Assembly: GCA_945888375.1 (NCBI GenBank)
Contig: CAMCZZ010000024.1
Span: 1 to 39,888, forward strand
Direction: 5' to 3'
DNA length: 39,888 nucleotides
DNA from: Akkermansia muciniphila
GTDB taxonomy: Bacteria; Verrucomicrobiota; Verrucomicrobiia; Opitutales; Opitutaceae
Made by a program: the position numbers and the translations under genes. The notes under the pieces are model-generated. The model did no database searches, was not told where the DNA came from, and saw only the letters and a program-made list of their open reading frames with translations. Shown one piece after another: positions 15,368 to 23,431 of this stretch (positions are counted from its first letter, which is position 1; each line of letters starts with the position of its first letter).

Positions 15368-16069
15368 TTAGATGCCGCCGGCGGAGAAGGTCTTCAAGGC
15401 CTCGCGGGCGGCGGCTTCTTCGGCGGATTTTTTCGAGGGCCCCAGGCCCGCGCCGAGCGGGCGACCGGCGAGAGTGAGCGTGGAAGCGTATTCCTTGGCA
15501 TGATCTGCGCCGCCGCACTGCACGGTTTCGTAGCGCAGCGCAGAGTTGCCGTGGAGGGGTTGCACCAATTCCTGCAGGCGGCCCTTGGGGTTGTCCACTT
15601 CCAGGCCCACCGCGAGGCGTTCCTCCAAGGGGCCGTAGATGGCGAGCACGCGGGCCCGCGTGGTTTCCAACCCGGCCTCCAGGTAGAGGGCGCCGACCAG
15701 GGCTTCGAAGGCGTCTTCGAGATTGGACGGGCGGGTGCGGCCCTCGGGGGTGTTTTCACTGCCGCCCAGCCGGAGGTTGGCGTCGAGCCCGAGGTCGAGG
15801 GCGAGTGAGGCCAGAGTGCGCCCGTTGTTCAGGACCGAGCGTCGGCGGCTCAAGGCGCCCTCCGTTTCGGTGGGGAAGGCGTGGAAAAGCTCGGTGGTGA
15901 GCACCTGCCCGAGCACGGCATCGCCGAGGAACTCCAGCCGCTGATTATGCGGACCGGCGCCGGGGTGCTCGTTTAGATAGCTCGGATGGGTAAGCGCCTC
16001 GAGCAGCAACGCCGGCTGGGTGAAAACGTAGCCCAACCGGGCTTGGAGGGCGGCGAGCGGATCGTTCAT
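15368..16069 (-). CDS. rnc: Ribonuclease III
   Basis: RNase III cleaves double-stranded RNA, including rRNA precursors. The signature NQRLEFLGDAVLG lies at residues 42-54 with Glu46 and Asp50, and the second acidic pair is in NLEDAFEALVGALYLEAG (Asp119, Glu122). The C-terminal third (about 160-230) is a double-stranded RNA-binding domain that ends in GPSKKSAEEAAAREAL. The 233-aa length is normal. Its start overlaps the stop of the upstream permease gene by 4 bp, suggesting coupling. Confidence 0.96.
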   Translation of the reverse strand: MNDPLAALQARLGYVFTQPALLLEALTHPSYLNEHPGAGPHNQRLEFLGDAVLGQVLTTELFHAFPTETEGALSRRRSVLNNGRTLASLALDLGLDANLRLGGSENTPEGRTRPSNLEDAFEALVGALYLEAGLETTRARVLAIYGPLEERLAVGLEVDNPKGRLQELVQPLHGNSALRYETVQCGGADHAKEYASTLTLAGRPLGAGLGPSKKSAEEAAAREALKTFSAGGI

Positions 16070-16860
16070 GACGAGGCGCTGGCGTAGCGGCGCAGGCCGG
16101 CGTTGAACACGGCGACAGCCACCGCCAGCCAGAATAGGGTCGCGCCGGCCAGCCAGGCGATCAAGCCCGGTTCGAAGCCATGGATTAAGAGGCGGGCGGG
16201 CACGTTGCTGACCACCACCACCGGCAGGGCGTAGACAAACACCACCCGGGCAACACCGCGCAGGGCTTCACGAGGCAGGCGGGAGAACTCCGTGAGGCCG
16301 AAGTAGCCACCCTCGATGCCCTTCGCGCTTTGCAGCCAGAAGACCATGGAAATGATCGCGAGCAGCGTCGCGTAGTGGAGCACGAGACCGCACAGGACCA
16401 GGCCGGCGTAAACCGCGATTTGTGCGGCGGAGGGGTCGAGCTGGAGCTGGTGCGCGGAGTAAACGACGATGGCGAGGGCCACCGGGACGTTGACCAGGCC
16501 GTCGAGGTCGAACTTGCGAGTCGAGACCATGAACAGCGGCCAGCCGGGCTGGGCGAGGAAGAAGTCGAAGGTGCCGCTGCGGACGTTGCGCCCGAGCTCG
16601 AACAGGTTGCTCCAGAAAAACGCCATGAGCAGGCGCTGCACGAGCAGGGTGGTGCCGACGAGCAGCAGCATCTCGTATTTCGACCAGCCGGCGATGGAGT
16701 CGGTGTGGTCGTAGATGACCCCCACGAGCAGCACATTCACGCTCATCCAAAACAACTCGACCAGCGCCCACATGATGAAGTCGCCCCGAAACATCATCGC
16801 CCGCACCAGCGAATAGCGGATGCTGGCGAGCCAGATGCGGAGGTGGCGGAGCAAATCCAT
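16066..16860 (-). CDS. ABC-2 family transporter permease (COG3694-like)
   Basis: This 264-aa membrane protein has about six hydrophobic segments and the features of the ABC-2 permease family often encoded in pairs with a COG4587 permease and a COG4586 ATPase: an N-terminal IRYSLVRAMMFRGDFIMW, the central LLLVGTTLLVQRLLMAFFWSNL, RSGTFDFFLAQPGWPLFMVS and a C-terminal hydrophobic hairpin. It should form a heteromeric export channel with the permease encoded upstream. No ATPase gene is seen in this region. The cargo is unknown. Confidence 0.85.
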   Translation of the reverse strand: MDLLRHLRIWLASIRYSLVRAMMFRGDFIMWALVELFWMSVNVLLVGVIYDHTDSIAGWSKYEMLLLVGTTLLVQRLLMAFFWSNLFELGRNVRSGTFDFFLAQPGWPLFMVSTRKFDLDGLVNVPVALAIVVYSAHQLQLDPSAAQIAVYAGLVLCGLVLHYATLLAIISMVFWLQSAKGIEGGYFGLTEFSRLPREALRGVARVVFVYALPVVVVSNVPARLLIHGFEPGLIAWLAGATLFWLAVAVAVFNAGLRRYASASS

Positions 16861-16880
16861 GTTTTGCAGTCTAGGTTCGG

Positions 16881-16966
16881 AAGGTCGCAGGTCGAAAAGT
16901 CGAATGCGGTCCCGCCTGGGTGGGATAGCCGGTGGCGACCTTTGACTTTGAGCCTTTGGACATTTG
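16881..16966. repeat. Degenerate heptad repeats between the two permease genes
   Basis: The left array reads AAGGTCG, CAGGTCG, AAAAGTCG, AATGCGG (16881-16909). The right array reads CCTTTGA, CTTTGAG, CCTTTGG, ACATTTG (16939-16966). The outermost AAGGTCGC (16881-16888) is an exact inverted match to GCGACCTT (16935-16942), so the two arrays face each other. Confidence 0.6.
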
Positions 16967-16980
16967 ACGGTAGCGGATTG

Positions 16981-17796
16981 TTACCCGCCGACGGCGGTGT
17001 GGCGGCGGAGACCGCGGGTCCAGAGAAAGCGCGCCAAAGCGAACAGGGCGAGCGCCCAACCGGCCTGGATGGCTAGGCCTTGCAAGGCGACGGAGAGGTC
17101 CGTGATACGACCGGTCAGCAGGGCGGTCGGGAAATACATTTGGTAGTAATAGGGCAGCCAGCTCGAGAGTTGATAGAGCCAGGGAGGCATCAAATCCAAG
17201 GGAAAGATCTGGCCGCCTAGCACCGCCTCAACGGCCAGCGAGAGGATGATGAAGGACTGAATCTCCAAAAACCAGAAGGTGAGCATGCCGAAGCAGTAGG
17301 CGATGGTGAACTGGATGAAGGCGGAAAGCAGCAGGGCAGGCGCGGCCACCGCATAGAGCGCGAGGTGTTCGCCGGCGGGCAGGGTGAGCTTGGGCCCGAG
17401 GAAGGGCAGGATGCAGAGGAACGGCACCAGGGAGAGGACTCCGGTGACCAAGCGGGCGGAAAAATAAAGGCTGAGGCGGTAGGCGAAGTAGTTCACCGGC
17501 TTGGTGAGGAACTGGTTGATCAGGCCGTTGCGGATCTCCTCGGAGATCTCGTAGTCGTCATTCGCCGCGCTCAGGAAAAACTGCAGGATCAGCAGGACGA
17601 CAAAATAGGTCAGGGTGGCGGCGAGCGGGAAGCCGCCGATCTCGCTCTGGCCGGCGTAGGCCGCGCCCCACAGGATGAAGATATAGACCAGGTGCAGCAG
17701 CGAAAAGGTCGCGCGGATGGCGAAGTTCCAGCGATAGACGAGGCTGGTCTGGATGCCGGTCAGGAAAACCTGGCGGTATTTGGCGACGACGGACAC
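16981..17796 (-). CDS. ABC-2 family transporter permease (COG4587-like)
   Basis: This 271-aa protein has about six membrane segments and the COG4587-type pattern: VYRWNFAIRATFSLLHLVY near the N-terminus, ISEEIRNGLINQFLTKPVNYFAYRLSLY in a cytoplasmic loop, and a C-terminal part LDLMPPWLYQLSSWLPYYYQMYFP. In well-known operons such a permease pairs with a COG3694 permease and an ATPase. Here the partner permease is downstream, separated by 120 bp of heptad repeats, while the gene 15 bp upstream encodes ParA and not the ATPase. Confidence 0.85.
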   Translation of the reverse strand: MSVVAKYRQVFLTGIQTSLVYRWNFAIRATFSLLHLVYIFILWGAAYAGQSEIGGFPLAATLTYFVVLLILQFFLSAANDDYEISEEIRNGLINQFLTKPVNYFAYRLSLYFSARLVTGVLSLVPFLCILPFLGPKLTLPAGEHLALYAVAAPALLLSAFIQFTIAYCFGMLTFWFLEIQSFIILSLAVEAVLGGQIFPLDLMPPWLYQLSSWLPYYYQMYFPTALLTGRITDLSVALQGLAIQAGWALALFALARFLWTRGLRRHTAVGG

Positions 17797-17811
17797 GACG
17801 GCGGGGCGCGT

Positions 17812-18594
17812 TTACTTTTTCGCGAGGCCGAAGCGCTCGATCACTTCGCGGGCGAGACCGCGATAGGCGGCGGCGCCGGGGGACGTGTTGTCGTAGGTAA
17901 AGATGGTCTGGCCAAAGCTGGGGGCCTCGCTCAGGCGCACGGTGCGGGGGATGACGGTTTTGAAAATCTGATCTGGCAGGTGGCTCTTCACCTCTTCGAC
18001 GACCTGGCGCGAAAGGTTGGTGCGCATGTCAAACATCGTCATGACCACGCCACCCAAGGAGAGTTCGGGATTCACGGCGGTCTTGATGCGTTCGAGGTTG
18101 CGCAGGATCTGGCCGAGGCCCTCGAGGGCCATGTATTCGCACTGCAGGGCGATGAGGAGGTGGTCGGCGGCGCTGAGGCTGTTCATCGAAAGCATGCCCA
18201 TGGAGGGGGGGCAATCGATGACGATGGCGCGAAACCGGCCCGAGGCGCGCACGGGTTGCAACACGGAGCGGAGGCGGCCCAGGTAGTTCTCCTTGCCGGC
18301 GAGTTCGATTTCCAGGGCGCCGAGGTCCTCCTCGCTGGGGATCAAGGAAAGGCGTTCGGTAGAGGTCGCCACGATCATCTCGGCGGCGGCGCCTTCGCCG
18401 CGCAACGGACCGTAAAGGGACCGCCCTTCCTGTTTCTCCACGCCGATGGCGGACGTGGCGTTGGCCTGGGGGTCGAGGTCGACCAGCAGGGTGGGGATCT
18501 TTTTCTCGGCGAGGGCGGCGGCGAGGTGGACGGCAGTGGTGGTCTTGCCGACGCCGCCCTTTTGGTTGGCGATGGTGAAAACGGTGGTGGACAT
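17812..18594 (-). CDS. parA: ParA/Soj-family chromosome-partitioning ATPase
   Basis: ParA proteins are deviant Walker ATPases that position chromosomes, plasmids or protein complexes. The Walker A motif KGGVGKTT is at residues 12-19 with the signature lysine, Walker A' is LLVDLDPQANAT, and Walker B is AIVIDCPPSMGMLSMN. The C-terminal part has VIPRTVRLSEAPSFGQ, a typical Soj segment. The ATG at 18594 gives 260 aa; the longer frame to 18720 adds a low-complexity Pro/Arg extension. There is no parB in the window, so it may be the chromosomal Soj with a distant parB, or an orphan. Confidence 0.93.
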   Translation of the reverse strand: MSTTVFTIANQKGGVGKTTTAVHLAAALAEKKIPTLLVDLDPQANATSAIGVEKQEGRSLYGPLRGEGAAAEMIVATSTERLSLIPSEEDLGALEIELAGKENYLGRLRSVLQPVRASGRFRAIVIDCPPSMGMLSMNSLSAADHLLIALQCEYMALEGLGQILRNLERIKTAVNPELSLGGVVMTMFDMRTNLSRQVVEEVKSHLPDQIFKTVIPRTVRLSEAPSFGQTIFTYDNTSPGAAAYRGLAREVIERFGLAKK

Positions 18595-18733
18595 CAGGGG
18601 GAAAGGCGGGGGGCCGGGCGGAATGACGCAGGCAGGAGAGGGAGGAGCAAGCGCGCGGTGGCGAACATTGCGTTTGGCGGGCTGGGAGGCAAGGTCGCCA
18701 CTTCGTCGCCCCCGGCGCAATCACGTTCCCCTC

Positions 18734-19831
18734 ATGTTTTTCACCCTGCTTCGCCGCCTCACCGCCGGTTCCTTCGCTTTTTTTCGCAGGGTTTTACGAT
18801 GGGGCGGGGCATGGGTGCAGGCTCGCCCGGCGCTGGCCGCTTGGGTTTACGGCGATCCGCAGGAGGCGGAACGGGTCAGCGAGGCCGAGCTGGCGGAGGA
18901 AAATTACCGGGACTTTAACCACCATTACTTCGCGGGTTTCGGGGAGCAGGAAAAGATGCTCGCGGATGGTCCGCGCATGGCCTTCTACGCGGCGGCGGTG
19001 GCGCGGCGGGTGCGGCCGGGGGACCGGGTGATCGACCTCGGCACGGGCACGGGCATCCTCTCGGCCTTTGCGGCAAACAGCGGCGCGGCCAGGGTCTATG
19101 CGCTCGATCATTCGGATATCCTCAAGCAGGCGAGGCGGCTGGCGGAGGCGAATGGGTTGGCCGGGGTGGAATTTATCGCGACGCATAGCCGGGACTTCAC
19201 CCTGCCAGAGCGAGTGGACGTGATCCTGCACGAGCAGATGGGAGACTACCTCTTTGACGAGGCGATGGTGCCTAATGTCATCGACTTGCGGGAGCGCCTC
19301 TTGCGGCCCGGCGGGGTGATCGTGCCAAGTTGTTTCGAGTTCTACTGCGAACCCGCGAAGGTGCGGGATGAGCGCCGTATTCCGTTTCTATGGGAGTTGA
19401 ACGTCCGCGGCTACGACTACGCTTGCTTGGAAGACGATCGTCCGGAGAACCCCAATTACTACCGGCACATCGGCTGCGATCCGGGGATGATCGAGCATTT
19501 TCTCGGTTTGGCTGCGCCGGCGCTCAAGATCGATCTCATGACGCTGCGCCCAGACGAAATGGGGAGGGAACTCAAGATCGTGCGGAAAGTGGTCAACCCG
19601 GGGCGGCTAGATGGTTTCGTGGTGTATTTTCGCGCTTTGGAGGGGGACGATCTGGCCTTGAGTTCCAGCCCGCTGGACGCCGGGCGGGCGCCGCATTGGG
19701 GCTTTCGGATTCTGCGCACGGAGGCGGCGGAGTTCACGGCGGGCGAGGAGATCACCCTCACCCTGCGGGTCGGTTCGTGGGCGGAGCCAGGCGGGTGGAG
19801 CTGGAGCTGGACGCGCTCGGCGGGTGGTTAA
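18734..19831 (+). CDS. PRMT-like class I methyltransferase
   Basis: This 365-aa SAM-dependent methyltransferase is close in layout to protein arginine methyltransferases. Before the SAM domain it has GEQEKMLADGPRMAFY, like the HEEMLKD..R segment of PRMT1. Motif I is VIDLGTGTGILSAFAANSGA (residues 99-118). The loop LHEQMGDYLFDEAM carries two glutamates, Glu167 and Glu176, spaced nine residues as in the PRMT double-E hairpin. The C-terminal beta-barrel part is present. The N-terminus has a short hydrophobic/basic segment (FFTLLRRLTAGSFAFFRRVL). Its substrate is unknown; a bacterial PRMT-like enzyme could act on arginine or on another group. It is divergent from parA and overlaps the NIF3 gene by 4 bp at the 3' end. 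Confidence 0.85.
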   Translation: MFFTLLRRLTAGSFAFFRRVLRWGGAWVQARPALAAWVYGDPQEAERVSEAELAEENYRDFNHHYFAGFGEQEKMLADGPRMAFYAAAVARRVRPGDRVIDLGTGTGILSAFAANSGAARVYALDHSDILKQARRLAEANGLAGVEFIATHSRDFTLPERVDVILHEQMGDYLFDEAMVPNVIDLRERLLRPGGVIVPSCFEFYCEPAKVRDERRIPFLWELNVRGYDYACLEDDRPENPNYYRHIGCDPGMIEHFLGLAAPALKIDLMTLRPDEMGRELKIVRKVVNPGRLDGFVVYFRALEGDDLALSSSPLDAGRAPHWGFRILRTEAAEFTAGEEITLTLRVGSWAEPGGWSWSWTRSAGG

Positions 19832-20583
19832 AGCGGGTTCTCGGTGGCGATGAACTCCCACGGCAGACCGAAGTGGCGCGCGGCCTCGGCGGCGAGGGCG
19901 CGCACGCCGTGCACCTCGGTGGCGTAGTGACCGCAGCAGTAGAGGTTCAAGCCGTGTTCCTCGGCATAATTATACCATTCCTCGCGCAGTTCACCCGTCA
20001 CGAGGGTGTCGATGCCGAGGGCGGGCAGCTCGGGCACGGCGCTGTTGCCGCTGCCGCTGCAAAAAGCCACGCGCGCCGGCCGGGAGGCGCCATGCTCGAT
20101 CGCGACGACCCGTCCGTAGTTTTTTTCCAACGCGGCCCGGAGGGCGGCGCGCTCGCCGGAGTAGGGCGCGGAGCAGGCGACGGGTTCGCTACCCGGCGGC
20201 GTGAGAAAGGTGGCGTCGGGGGTGAGGCCGAGCTGGCGGGCGAGGAGGGGGTTGTTGCCTAACTCGGGGTGGCCATCGAGCGGTAGGTGGCAACCGTAGA
20301 TGGCGAGGTTGGCATGTATGGCGGTGGCGAAGCGCGCGTAGTGGGCGCCGACGAGGGGCTGGGGCGAGGTCCAGTAGAGGCCGTGGTGAACGATCAGAAA
20401 ATCGATTCCGGCGGCGGCGGCGCGGGCGAAGGGCACGCGGCCGGCATCCACGGCGGCACCGAGGCGGGTGACGCGGCCTGCGTTTTCCAGTTGGAGGCCG
20501 TTCAGGGCGTTGGGGTGGTCTTTCCAGGCGTGGCGGCGGGTGCGTTCGTCGCAAAAACGCACAACTTCAGCGAGGGTAGGCAT
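19828..20583 (-). CDS. NIF3-family dinuclear metal-binding protein
   Basis: NIF3/YbgI proteins form hexameric toroids with a dinuclear metal site; family roles include GTP cyclohydrolase I type 2-like activity, but the biochemical function is poorly defined. Visible ligands are His66 and His67 in VHHGLYW, Asp103 in CHLPLDGHPELGNN, and His/Glu in GHYATEVHGV near the C-terminus. The 251-aa length is that of a short NIF3 without the inserted PII-like domain. The ATG at 20583 is chosen because MPTLAEVVRFCDE is the family-like N-terminus; an open extension to 20643 is not needed. Confidence 0.9.
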   Translation of the reverse strand: MPTLAEVVRFCDERTRRHAWKDHPNALNGLQLENAGRVTRLGAAVDAGRVPFARAAAAGIDFLIVHHGLYWTSPQPLVGAHYARFATAIHANLAIYGCHLPLDGHPELGNNPLLARQLGLTPDATFLTPPGSEPVACSAPYSGERAALRAALEKNYGRVVAIEHGASRPARVAFCSGSGNSAVPELPALGIDTLVTGELREEWYNYAEEHGLNLYCCGHYATEVHGVRALAAEAARHFGLPWEFIATENPL

Positions 20584-20666
20584 GGTCCTGAACGTGGGGC
20601 GGGCGGGTAACGGGGCGAGCCTGTTTTGGGTTGGCGTTTGCAAGGTCAGGGCCTTCGCTCGGAGGG

Positions 20667-21140
20667 ATGTCGCAAGTGCCCTCGCCCGTCGATCTGATCG
20701 CCGCCGCCACCGCCGGCTTTGACGGCCGTCCCTCGTGGGACGACTACTTCATGGCGACGGCGGTGCTGCTCTCCACCCGCAGCTCTTGCGAGCGCCTGCA
20801 CGTCGGCTGTGTCATCGTCAGCGCGGGCGAGCGCAAGAACCGGTTGATCGCGGCCGGCTACAACGGCTTTTTGCCCGGCACGCCGCATAACTCGCGGGTG
20901 CGGGAGGGGCACGAGCAGGCGACGGTCCATGCGGAGCAAAACGCGATCGCCGACGCGGCGCGGCGTGGCAGCTCGGTTGAGGGCTGCACCGCCTATGTAA
21001 CTCATTTCCCTTGTATCAACTGCGCCAAGATCCTGGCGGCGGCGGGTATCGCCGAAGTGCGGTATCGGGCGGACTACAAGAACGATCCGCTGGTCGAGCC
21101 CTTGCTGGCCGAGGCCGGTGTGCGCATGGTTAAACTCTAG
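20667..21140 (+). CDS. dCMP deaminase-like cytidine/deoxycytidylate deaminase
   Basis: This zinc-dependent deaminase is of the ComEB/dCMP deaminase type and should feed dUMP to thymidylate synthesis. It has the zinc site HAEQNAI (His88, catalytic Glu90) and PCINC (Cys116, Cys119). SWDDYFMATAVLLSTRSSCERLHVGC is the usual N-terminal block of the family, and GYNGFLPG follows. The ATG at 20667 has a GGAGGG directly in front, which supports this start over the upstream TTG. The gene is divergent from the NIF3 gene. Confidence 0.9.
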   Translation: MSQVPSPVDLIAAATAGFDGRPSWDDYFMATAVLLSTRSSCERLHVGCVIVSAGERKNRLIAAGYNGFLPGTPHNSRVREGHEQATVHAEQNAIADAARRGSSVEGCTAYVTHFPCINCAKILAAAGIAEVRYRADYKNDPLVEPLLAEAGVRMVKL

Positions 21141-21202
21141 CCTTCCTCGCTGCGACCCCGGATTGCCCGGGCAGGTGCGGCGACTACCCTTTTCACTTCC
21201 GC

Positions 21203-21784
21203 ATGCGTGAATCCCGCTCCAACTCCGCTTCTGACTCCGGCGAGCAATCCCTCGCCGGTTCGCTGCTACTAGCGCACCCGGTGCTGCGGGATCAGCATTT
21301 CCGCCGCACGGCGATTCTGATGTCAGCCCATGATGCCGAGGGGGCGATGGGCGTGGTCTTAAACCGTCCGCTCCATCGCAAGCTGGGGGAATTTGGCGCT
21401 GACTTCGCCTTGGGGCCGTTGGCGGGGGTGCCGGTTTTTGACGGAGGACCGGTGGAGAAGCGCCAGATCATCCTCTGCGCCTGGAGGCCGCATGGCGACG
21501 CGAACGAGGACGGTTTTCAACTGCTCTTCGGGCTGGATCGTGAACGTGCGAGCGATCTCGTCGGGCAGGAGGGGGTGCAAGTGCGGGCCTTCCTCGGCTA
21601 CGCGGGCTGGAGCAGTGGGCAACTCGAGGGCGAATTAAAGCGCGACACCTGGGTGGTGGCCGATTTGGAACCCGAGATCATCCGCCAGCCGGCGGACGAA
21701 AGCCTCTGGCGCAAGATCCTCGCCGGGCTGGATCCGCAATGGCGTCTGCTCGCCGGCGAGCCGGATGATCCGGAGCTGAACTGA
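21203..21784 (+). CDS. YqgE/AlgH family protein
   Basis: This 193-aa protein matches YqgE/AlgH (DUF179). The diagnostic pieces are AGSLLLAHPVLRDQHFRRTAILM near the N-terminus, GAMGVVLNRPL, the central FDGGPVEKRQIILC, and AFLGYAGWSSGQLEGELKRDTWVV. The family is conserved in Gram-negatives but its role is unsettled; AlgH was linked to alginate regulation in Pseudomonas. It follows the dCMP deaminase gene by 62 bp on the same strand. Confidence 0.93.
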   Translation: MRESRSNSASDSGEQSLAGSLLLAHPVLRDQHFRRTAILMSAHDAEGAMGVVLNRPLHRKLGEFGADFALGPLAGVPVFDGGPVEKRQIILCAWRPHGDANEDGFQLLFGLDRERASDLVGQEGVQVRAFLGYAGWSSGQLEGELKRDTWVVADLEPEIIRQPADESLWRKILAGLDPQWRLLAGEPDDPELN

Positions 21785-21812
21785 TCCTGAATCGTGCTGT
21801 TGCCCGGGTTGG

Positions 21813-21877
21813 TTCGAGCCGACTTGGTGGCGCCTTTCGGTGGGCCCTCGGCTCGAAAACGGCTCTAGTTTTTTTTC
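21813..21877 (+). terminator. Hairpin and T-run after yqgE
   Basis: TTCGAGCCGA (21813-21822) is a perfect inverted match to TCGGCTCGAA (21848-21857). The 25-nt loop is larger than in textbook terminators but can fold further. A run of eight T follows at about 21868-21877. It lies 29 bp after the yqgE stop and before the convergent Gfo/Idh/MocA gene. Confidence 0.5.
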
Positions 21878-21965
21878 GCTCCGTCCTTTACTATGTCCGT
21901 TCCGAAATACGCTCGCCATTCCTCCCGGCTGCTCCGCCCTTTAACGGCATGATCCCGGCTACGCG

Positions 21966-23369
21966 TCAAAGGGTGGGGACGCGGAGGGCGCCGTAGGGGG
22001 CGCGTTCGGGACGGGTGAGGAGGGCGTTGGCCTCGGGGTCGTTCAGGAAATGCTCGGCGACGGGGTCCCAGGTGAGGGGGCGGCCGAGTTTCATGGCGAT
22101 CCAGCTCACGATGCAGGCGGTGTTGGTGCGGTGGCCGGGGGCGGCGGGGGCGAGGGGGGCTTTGCCAGCGATGGCGCTTTCGAGCCAGTTTTGGTGGTGG
22201 TTCTTGCTGACCGGGAGCCGCACGGAGAGGCCGGCGGGGTCGAGCAGGCGTTCGTCGTTGGCGCGGAGGGGCGAGCCGGACATGGGCGAGGTGGGGTCGC
22301 TGGCCGAGGCGGGGGCGTCGCGCGTCACGAAGATCCAGCCGGCTTCGCCGATAAATTTGATGCCGTTGTCGAAGCGGTTGGAGACGTTTACGGCGATATC
22401 GCCGGGGTAGGTGAGGTTGACCTCGTAGGCGCCGTGGACGTTCCAGATGCGGGCGGGGTCGGGGAACTCGCCGCGTCCTTCGACGCGGGAGGGGCCGGTG
22501 TGTTCGAGGTCGAGCGCCCAGTGCATGGTATCGTAGTGGTGGGAGCCCCAGCCGGTGATCATGCCGAGGCAGTGGGCATCGCTACGCAGCCAGCCGGGGC
22601 GGCTGTAGTCATCTTGCGGATGCACGCGTTGCTCGGTGTAGAAGGCCTGCGGGGTGCAGCCGAGCCAGCGGTCGTAGTCGAGGGTGGCGGGGATGGGTTG
22701 CGCGGGCTCGTCGGGCTTGGTGGGGTCGGTGGGGAGGCCGATCTCGACGCGGTGGATCTTGCCGAGGCGGCCGGAGCGGACGAGCTCGGCGGCGCGGCGG
22801 AACTGCTCCCAGGAGCGCTGCTGGCTGCCGACCTGGAGGCAGACGCCGGAGCGCACGACCTCGTCGCGCAGGCGGACGCCCTCGGCATGGGTCATAGTGA
22901 AGGGTTTTTGGAGGTAGATAGCCTTGCCGGCGCGGGCGGCGACCAGGGCGGGCTCGGCGTGCCAGTGGTCGGGGGTGGAGATAACGACGGCGTCGAGGTT
23001 TTCGCGGGCGAGCATCTCGCGGAAGTCGCCGTAGGCGGTGATAGTGGGGGGCGTGCGGCCACCCTCGGACTGGCGTTGGGCGAGAAAGGCGACGCCGCGT
23101 TGGAGGCGTTTTTGGTCCAGGTCGCAGACGGCCACGATTTCGCCGAGGCCGGAGGACAGCACGCCGGGGCAATCATGGTCGCGGGCGATGCGACCGAAGC
23201 CGATCTGGCCGATGCGGAGGCGGGAGTTGGCGGCGGTGGAGGCACGCAGGCCGGAGGGCACGATGAAGGGCAGGGCAACGGCAGCTCCGCCGAGGGTGGC
23301 ACAGAAGTGGCGGCGGGAGACGCGGGCGGGGCGGGAGGTAAAGCTGTGGCCGGTCGAGACGAAGGACAT
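21966..23369 (-). CDS. Tat-exported Gfo/Idh/MocA oxidoreductase 1
   Basis: This 467-aa NAD(P)-dependent oxidoreductase is predicted to act outside the cytoplasm on a sugar or glycoside. A Tat signal is seen as SRRHFCATLGG with the twin arginines at residues 19-20 and a following hydrophobic stretch. The Rossmann motif is IGFGRIA (56-62), and the catalytic lysine is Lys155 in YLQKPF. TPDHWHAEP and GWGSHHYDTMHWAL are the usual GFO motifs. It is the last gene of the minus-strand block and is preceded by another Gfo/Idh/MocA gene, 62 bp away. Its substrate cannot be told from sequence; family members oxidise C3 hydroxyls of glucosides, inositols and amino sugars. Confidence 0.92.
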   Translation of the reverse strand: MSFVSTGHSFTSRPARVSRRHFCATLGGAAVALPFIVPSGLRASTAANSRLRIGQIGFGRIARDHDCPGVLSSGLGEIVAVCDLDQKRLQRGVAFLAQRQSEGGRTPPTITAYGDFREMLARENLDAVVISTPDHWHAEPALVAARAGKAIYLQKPFTMTHAEGVRLRDEVVRSGVCLQVGSQQRSWEQFRRAAELVRSGRLGKIHRVEIGLPTDPTKPDEPAQPIPATLDYDRWLGCTPQAFYTEQRVHPQDDYSRPGWLRSDAHCLGMITGWGSHHYDTMHWALDLEHTGPSRVEGRGEFPDPARIWNVHGAYEVNLTYPGDIAVNVSNRFDNGIKFIGEAGWIFVTRDAPASASDPTSPMSGSPLRANDERLLDPAGLSVRLPVSKNHHQNWLESAIAGKAPLAPAAPGHRTNTACIVSWIAMKLGRPLTWDPVAEHFLNDPEANALLTRPERAPYGALRVPTL

Positions 23370-23382
23370 GGCGGAAAGGGGG

Positions 23383-23414
23383 AAACGCGGAAATTTTGAA
23401 ATGCGGAAATGCTG
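23383..23414. repeat. Four octamer repeats upstream of Gfo/Idh/MocA gene 1
   Basis: AAACGCGG, AAATTTTG, AAATGCGG and AAATGCTG follow each other head to tail at 23383-23414, then AAACG. Each unit starts with three A and ends with G. The array sits 13 bp upstream of the start codon at 23369. Confidence 0.65.
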
Positions 23415-23431
23415 AAACGAGCGGCGGCGGC

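Noticed and set aside
17365-18918. Plus-strand ORF of 517 codons opposite permease and parA genes
   Set aside because: Low-complexity composition and no motif; the minus-strand genes there are clear.
22050-23399. Plus-strand ORF of 449 codons
   Set aside because: Antisense of oxidoreductase 1 with a Gly/Ala/Val/Asp-rich pattern; only the minus strand has Tat and Rossmann motifs.
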